Source of the DNA: Bacillota bacterium
GTDB lineage: Bacteria > Bacillota > UBA4882 > UBA10575
Reading direction: 5' to 3'
Assembly (NCBI GenBank): GCA_012839115.1
Contig: DUNX01000082.1
Coordinates: 1-49,020, forward strand
Length of the DNA stretch: 49,020 bases
The notes under the pieces were generated by a model that worked only from the letters and a program-made list of their open reading frames with translations, was not told the DNA's origin and searched no databases. A program made the translations under genes and the position numbers. Of the stretch, positions 46,063 to 49,020 are shown piece by piece. Each line of letters begins with the position of its first letter. Within the stretch, counting starts at the first letter, position 1.

Positions 46063-46824
46063 CTATTTTTCCCCGTTTCCGCTTTCTTTCTCGTTTTTTA
46101 TATTTCTTAAGCCGTTTTCAGCCTCCGGGCTGTTCCTTCCCGCCGGCGTCATCTCCGGTGTACGCGTCAGATAAGGGAGGGGGTTTACCTTTTTGCCCTG
46201 AATCTCCAGTTCGAAGTGGAGATGACTGCCGGTCGCCCGGCCGGTCCGCCCCACAGCGGCAATGATTTCGCCGGCAGCCACTTGCTGGTTTTTCTCCACC
46301 AGCAAGACGGAGTTATGCGCATAATATGTACGAAAACCTGAATGCGCCAAAATAATCAGCAAGCCGTACGCCCCGTTCCAGTCGGCAAAGACCACCTTTC
46401 CGGCGGCTGCCGCCCGGACCGGTCTTCCCTCCGGAGCGGCAAGATCAATGCCCCAATGCATGCCTTGGCCCCGCGGCCCGAAGGGTGAAGTTAACTTGGC
46501 CCCGTCCACGGGGATCACCAAAAACCGGTAGGGCTGATCCTCTGCCGCCGGAGCTCTTCCCTGAGAAGAAGGGATTGGTCCGGAGTCTGGCTGGTCTTCC
46601 CTGTCTGGCCCGGAAGCCGGCGGGTCTTCCCCATCTAGCCCGGAACCCGGTGGGCTTTCCCCGTCTGTCGCCTCTTCAAGAAGGAGGCCGGACCGGTACA
46701 TTACCGGCACAGCCGAACGCAAACCACCCTGGCTTTTACTGTCTTCCGGTCCGGCCGGCCTTAAGAGGGACAAGACTGTTCCAACAAAAAAAAGAACCGC
46801 CAGAAAACCCGTACGTTTAGTCAT
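46063..46824 (-). CDS. M23 family peptidoglycan endopeptidase
   Basis: 253 residues. An N-terminal signal/anchor segment (GFLAVLFFVGTVLSLL) is followed by a low-complexity acidic linker with three copies of a DGExPPxSGxD-like 12-residue unit (about residues 55-90). The LytM-type domain has HWGIDLAAPEGRPVRAAAAGKV (His and Asp zinc ligands) and GSHLHFELEIQGKKVNPLPYL (HxH). It cleaves peptide cross-links in the cell wall. ATG at 46824 has GGAGGT six bases ahead. It stands alone upstream of ctsR with no clear terminator between them. Confidence 0.88.
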   Translation of the reverse strand: MTKRTGFLAVLFFVGTVLSLLRPAGPEDSKSQGGLRSAVPVMYRSGLLLEEATDGESPPGSGLDGEDPPASGPDREDQPDSGPIPSSQGRAPAAEDQPYRFLVIPVDGAKLTSPFGPRGQGMHWGIDLAAPEGRPVRAAAAGKVVFADWNGAYGLLIILAHSGFRTYYAHNSVLLVEKNQQVAAGEIIAAVGRTGRATGSHLHFELEIQGKKVNPLPYLTRTPEMTPAGRNSPEAENGLRNIKNEKESGNGEK

Positions 46825-46842
46825 TTTTTCACCTCCATTCAA

Positions 46843-47141
46843 CCGGGGGAATATAGAGGGAAAACATTTTCGTTCCGTCAGGCCTAGGCAGTGGTGCGTT
46901 TCGGAATCCCTTTCTTTTCATGCTCATGTTCATACTATGCTCATGTTACAAGCTCATACTATAGCACATGCTAATGGCTCATGTTATAGCTCATACTGAG
47001 GCGTGACTTAAGCAGGATATGTACAAGAAGACACCAGATATACATTTCAGCAGCAAAAAATATCCAGGGGTTATCTATCCTGCGTATACGCAGTGGTATT
47101 GGGAATTCTCTGCTCCGGTGGATGAAGAGGATAAGGCCTTG
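46843..47141. repeat. Intergenic region with GCTCATGTTATAGCTCATACT-type short repeats
   Basis: About 300 bases with no credible gene. From about 46920 to 47000, words CTCATGTT and CTCATACTAT recur five to six times in changing order, some as near-inverted copies, separated by 10-20 bases. They lie upstream of the M23 peptidase gene (minus strand) and downstream of the DUF4445 gene. Possible regulatory protein cluster or decayed repeat array. Confidence 0.5.
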
Positions 47142-48749
47142 CTAAAAATCTCCACTGGTATTATCGGGGAAGAGCAAAGAAGCAACAAATGTATCCTGGT
47201 AGTTTTCTCTGTTTCCCAAAGAAATATGGCGAACCTTCCCGGCCAGGCGCTCCAATTCCCTCCTGGCTTCCAGCCGCAAGGCTTGCACGGCTCCTTCCAA
47301 TGCAGCGTTACCAAGAAATTTTATCTGTACTGCCGGTACCCGGGGTAAGAGACCTATCCGTAAAAGGGCTGCAGGGTCAAGGCCTGTGCCGAAAGCACCC
47401 GCAAGTAAAATAACCTCCAGTTCTTCCGGGTCTACTCCAGCCTCTTCCAGCAAGGAGTCGACCGCAGCTCTCACCGCTCCTTTGGCCAGTTGCAAAAGGC
47501 GAATATCCTTTTGGTTTATGGTTACGCCGCTCTCCCTGTCGATCAGTACTTCTTGACCGTTCTCCCCGGTCCGCAGGCGTTCGCGAATAGCTTTAGGTAA
47601 ATCCGGTATTTCCTCCGGGCCTTTCAGCCGCCCTTCCGGGGTAATCAACCCCGCCGAAAGCAAAGCGGCAACCAGGGCAATCAAGCCGGAACCAGTGATC
47701 CCAAGGGGCGTAACCCCGCCCAGTGTTTCCAAGTGCCATTCGTTGCGGAGTATCTTTATCCCGGTAATTGCTCCGGACGCCGCCCGCATCCCCCAAGTGA
47801 TCCCTTGGCCCTCAAAGGCCGGGCCGGCAGCAGTTGAAGCCGCCCAGATCTCCCCGCCACCGGTTAGAATAATCTCTCCGTTGGTACCGAGATCTATAAG
47901 CAACCCTTTTCCCGGCCGGGCCGTCAAACCGGAGGCATATAAGGCGGCGGCGGCATCTCCGCCAACAAACCCGCCCAACAAGGGGGCAAGGTAAACTTCT
48001 GCCCGGGGGTGTACAGCCAGACCTGTTTTTGCCCCTTCGGTCAGGTACGGTTCTTTATTAACAGGTGTAAACGGCGTCCGGCCCAGGCTGGCCACGGGCA
48101 ACCCCAGGAACAAATGGTGCATGACGGGATTACCCACCGCTGAAACCTTCCGGATTTGTTCCGGAGCGACTCCCCCCTTGGCGGCAGCCTCTTCAATTAA
48201 TATGTTTATGCCGGAGATCAACATTTCTTGTAGCCTACCCCGGTCTTCTTTGGATAAAGCATGCTGAATCCGGGTGATCAAATCGGCGCCCACCGCCGTC
48301 TGGGGGTTCAAACCGGCAACCGTCACCAGCCGCCGGCCGCTTTCCAGATCCACCAAGGTTAGAACCAAAGTGGTAGTTCCCAGATCCACCGCCGCTCCAA
48401 CCGGGCTTTCTTCTTCCCTTTTATCCACCGGGCCGGGCTGAGTATCGGATAGGCTTTCCCTGCCCGGCAGGTAGACTTTGGTATCCCCTTGAAGCGAGGC
48501 TTGACAGGCCAGACGCCAACCCTGCGCCAGCATTTGGCTGGAGAAGAACCGTTCCTCTTCCGGAGTAGGCGGGGGAACTTCCCCTTTCAGCAGCACCCGG
48601 CAACCGCCGCATATCCCCTGGCCGCCGCAGGGTAAATCAATTTTAACGCTGGCGCCGGCCAGAGCCTGCAGAAGCGGTACCCCCCGGCGTACCCGGCGGA
48701 CTTTCTTCTCCTTGCCGGTGATAACTACAAGCTCTACAAACTCTCCCAA
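47142..48749 (-). CDS. ASKHA/DUF4445 ferredoxin-type activator of corrinoid proteins (RACE-like)
   Basis: 535 residues. The N-terminal [2Fe-2S] plant-type ferredoxin domain has Cys41, Cys47 and Cys50 (PCGGQGICGGCRV) and Cys82 (LACQASL). The large C-terminal part is the ASKHA-fold DUF4445 domain (AVDLGTTTLVLTLVDL, LLIDLGTNGEIILTGGG, LLAGAFGTGLDPAALLRIGLLP). Such proteins reductively reactivate Co(II) corrinoid proteins with ATP in methyl-transfer pathways. No methyltransferase or corrinoid gene is next to it in the window, so its client is unknown. The frame begins at TTG 48755, but the TTG at 48749 has GGGAGGG six bases upstream. Confidence 0.88.
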   Translation of the reverse strand: MGEFVELVVITGKEKKVRRVRRGVPLLQALAGASVKIDLPCGGQGICGGCRVLLKGEVPPPTPEEERFFSSQMLAQGWRLACQASLQGDTKVYLPGRESLSDTQPGPVDKREEESPVGAAVDLGTTTLVLTLVDLESGRRLVTVAGLNPQTAVGADLITRIQHALSKEDRGRLQEMLISGINILIEEAAAKGGVAPEQIRKVSAVGNPVMHHLFLGLPVASLGRTPFTPVNKEPYLTEGAKTGLAVHPRAEVYLAPLLGGFVGGDAAAALYASGLTARPGKGLLIDLGTNGEIILTGGGEIWAASTAAGPAFEGQGITWGMRAASGAITGIKILRNEWHLETLGGVTPLGITGSGLIALVAALLSAGLITPEGRLKGPEEIPDLPKAIRERLRTGENGQEVLIDRESGVTINQKDIRLLQLAKGAVRAAVDSLLEEAGVDPEELEVILLAGAFGTGLDPAALLRIGLLPRVPAVQIKFLGNAALEGAVQALRLEARRELERLAGKVRHISLGNRENYQDTFVASLLFPDNTSGDF

Positions 48750-48917
48750 AATCAACCCTCCCGTAACCTGTCCAAATAAAAAAAGGGCCCATAGCTCCTA
48801 TGTACGACATCAAGCCAAATCCCCAAAGCAAGCCCGCAACACCCCCAGTGGTGGTAAAGGGCAAACCCAGTGGTGGCAGGTCATCCGGAGTTTTGAGACT
48901 TGCGTACAGCCTTACGG
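48750..48917. other. Intergenic region upstream of the DUF4445 gene
   Basis: Contains a possible weak terminator on the minus strand (ATAG-GAG-CTAT, GGGCCC, then seven T at about 48778-48784) and two copies of CACCACTGGG 23 bases apart near 48848-48880. No promoter was recognised. Confidence 0.35.
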
Positions 48918-49020
48918 TTACTTGGCGAATGCAAAGGACGGGGACGGGGCGGGACGCACGACGCGGCCCGTTGGCTTCCGGGACAAGGAGGTCCCGTAAG
49001 CCATGTACTCGTCCCCGGCC
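48918..49020 (-). CDS. C-terminal end of an unidentified gene running off the right edge
   Basis: On the minus strand the frame ending at a TAA (48920-48918) is open to the window edge, 33 codons (ending SPSFAFAK). Nearly all third positions are G or C, unlike the other two minus frames, which suggests real coding sequence. The fragment (GDEYMAYGTSLSRKPTGR and a Pro/Ala-rich end) is too short to assign to a family. Confidence 0.4.
   Translation of the reverse strand, partial: AGDEYMAYGTSLSRKPTGRVVRPAPSPSFAFAK

Noticed and set aside
47019-47348. 109-codon plus-strand frame
   Set aside because: Mostly antisense to the DUF4445 gene; no ribosome site or family features.
48643-48864. Minus-strand frame with a hydrophobic peptide before the DUF4445 gene
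   Set aside because: It runs 100 bases into the well-supported DUF4445 gene, and its third-position composition is not gene-like.

Overview
The window is chromosomal DNA of a Gram-positive-type bacterium of the phylum Bacillota, probably a clostridial or thermophile-like lineage. Four things point there: the ctsR-mcsA-mcsB-clpC-radA-disA-yacL-ispDF block, three T-box leaders in front of amino-acid genes, a CarD-family regulator, and strong AGGAGG-type ribosome binding sites with frequent TTG and GTG starts. I cannot place the genus from the sequence alone. Almost all genes lie on the minus strand. The plus-strand exceptions are an SNF2 helicase/YqhG pair, a SatD/DUF3307 pair and a split chromate transporter. 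No tRNA gene, insertion sequence, prophage or CRISPR array was seen.

Layout in transcription order (minus strand, right to left). The right edge holds the tail of an unidentified gene, a corrinoid-protein activator-like ferredoxin/ASKHA protein (DUF4445), and an M23 peptidase. Next comes the protein quality-control operon ctsR-mcsA-mcsB-clpC, with a CtsR box between its promoter and start codon. It ends at a strong terminator and is followed by radA-disA, two secreted lipoproteins (a subtilase and a repeat/FN3-type surface protein), carD, the PIN/TRAM membrane protein and a fused ispD-ispF gene. Each of the last three is separated by its own terminator or promoter.

A glycoside hydrolase family 2 protein that seems to lack both catalytic glutamates then precedes the branched-chain and serine amino-acid region: ilvB-ilvN-ilvC, serA and leuA. 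ilvB, serA and leuA are each preceded by a consensus promoter and a T-box leader, so uncharged tRNA probably controls them by antitermination. The leuA leader is exceptionally long and carries several extra hairpins.

Beyond leuA lie a cobalamin-binding radical SAM protein, a tRNA m6A37-type methyltransferase, an AprX-like subtilase, a PBP-CapA fusion, a YlbF protein, a nitrilase-family amidase, a MurG-like glycosyltransferase, prmA and rsmE. At the left end dusB, greA and lysS lead into what looks like the promoter and leader of an rRNA operon whose 16S gene lies outside the window. This resembles the dusB-lysS-rrn and ctsR-to-ispF neighbourhood of Bacillus subtilis, but with the two halves in the opposite relative order and about 28 kb of other genes between them.

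The most interesting items are: a nested inverted-repeat noncoding element between greA and dusB; a 26-bp tandem repeat covering the helicase stop codon and the yqhG start; the oversized leuA T-box; a ketol-acid reductoisomerase with an atypical cofactor loop; and the apparently dead GH2 enzyme.
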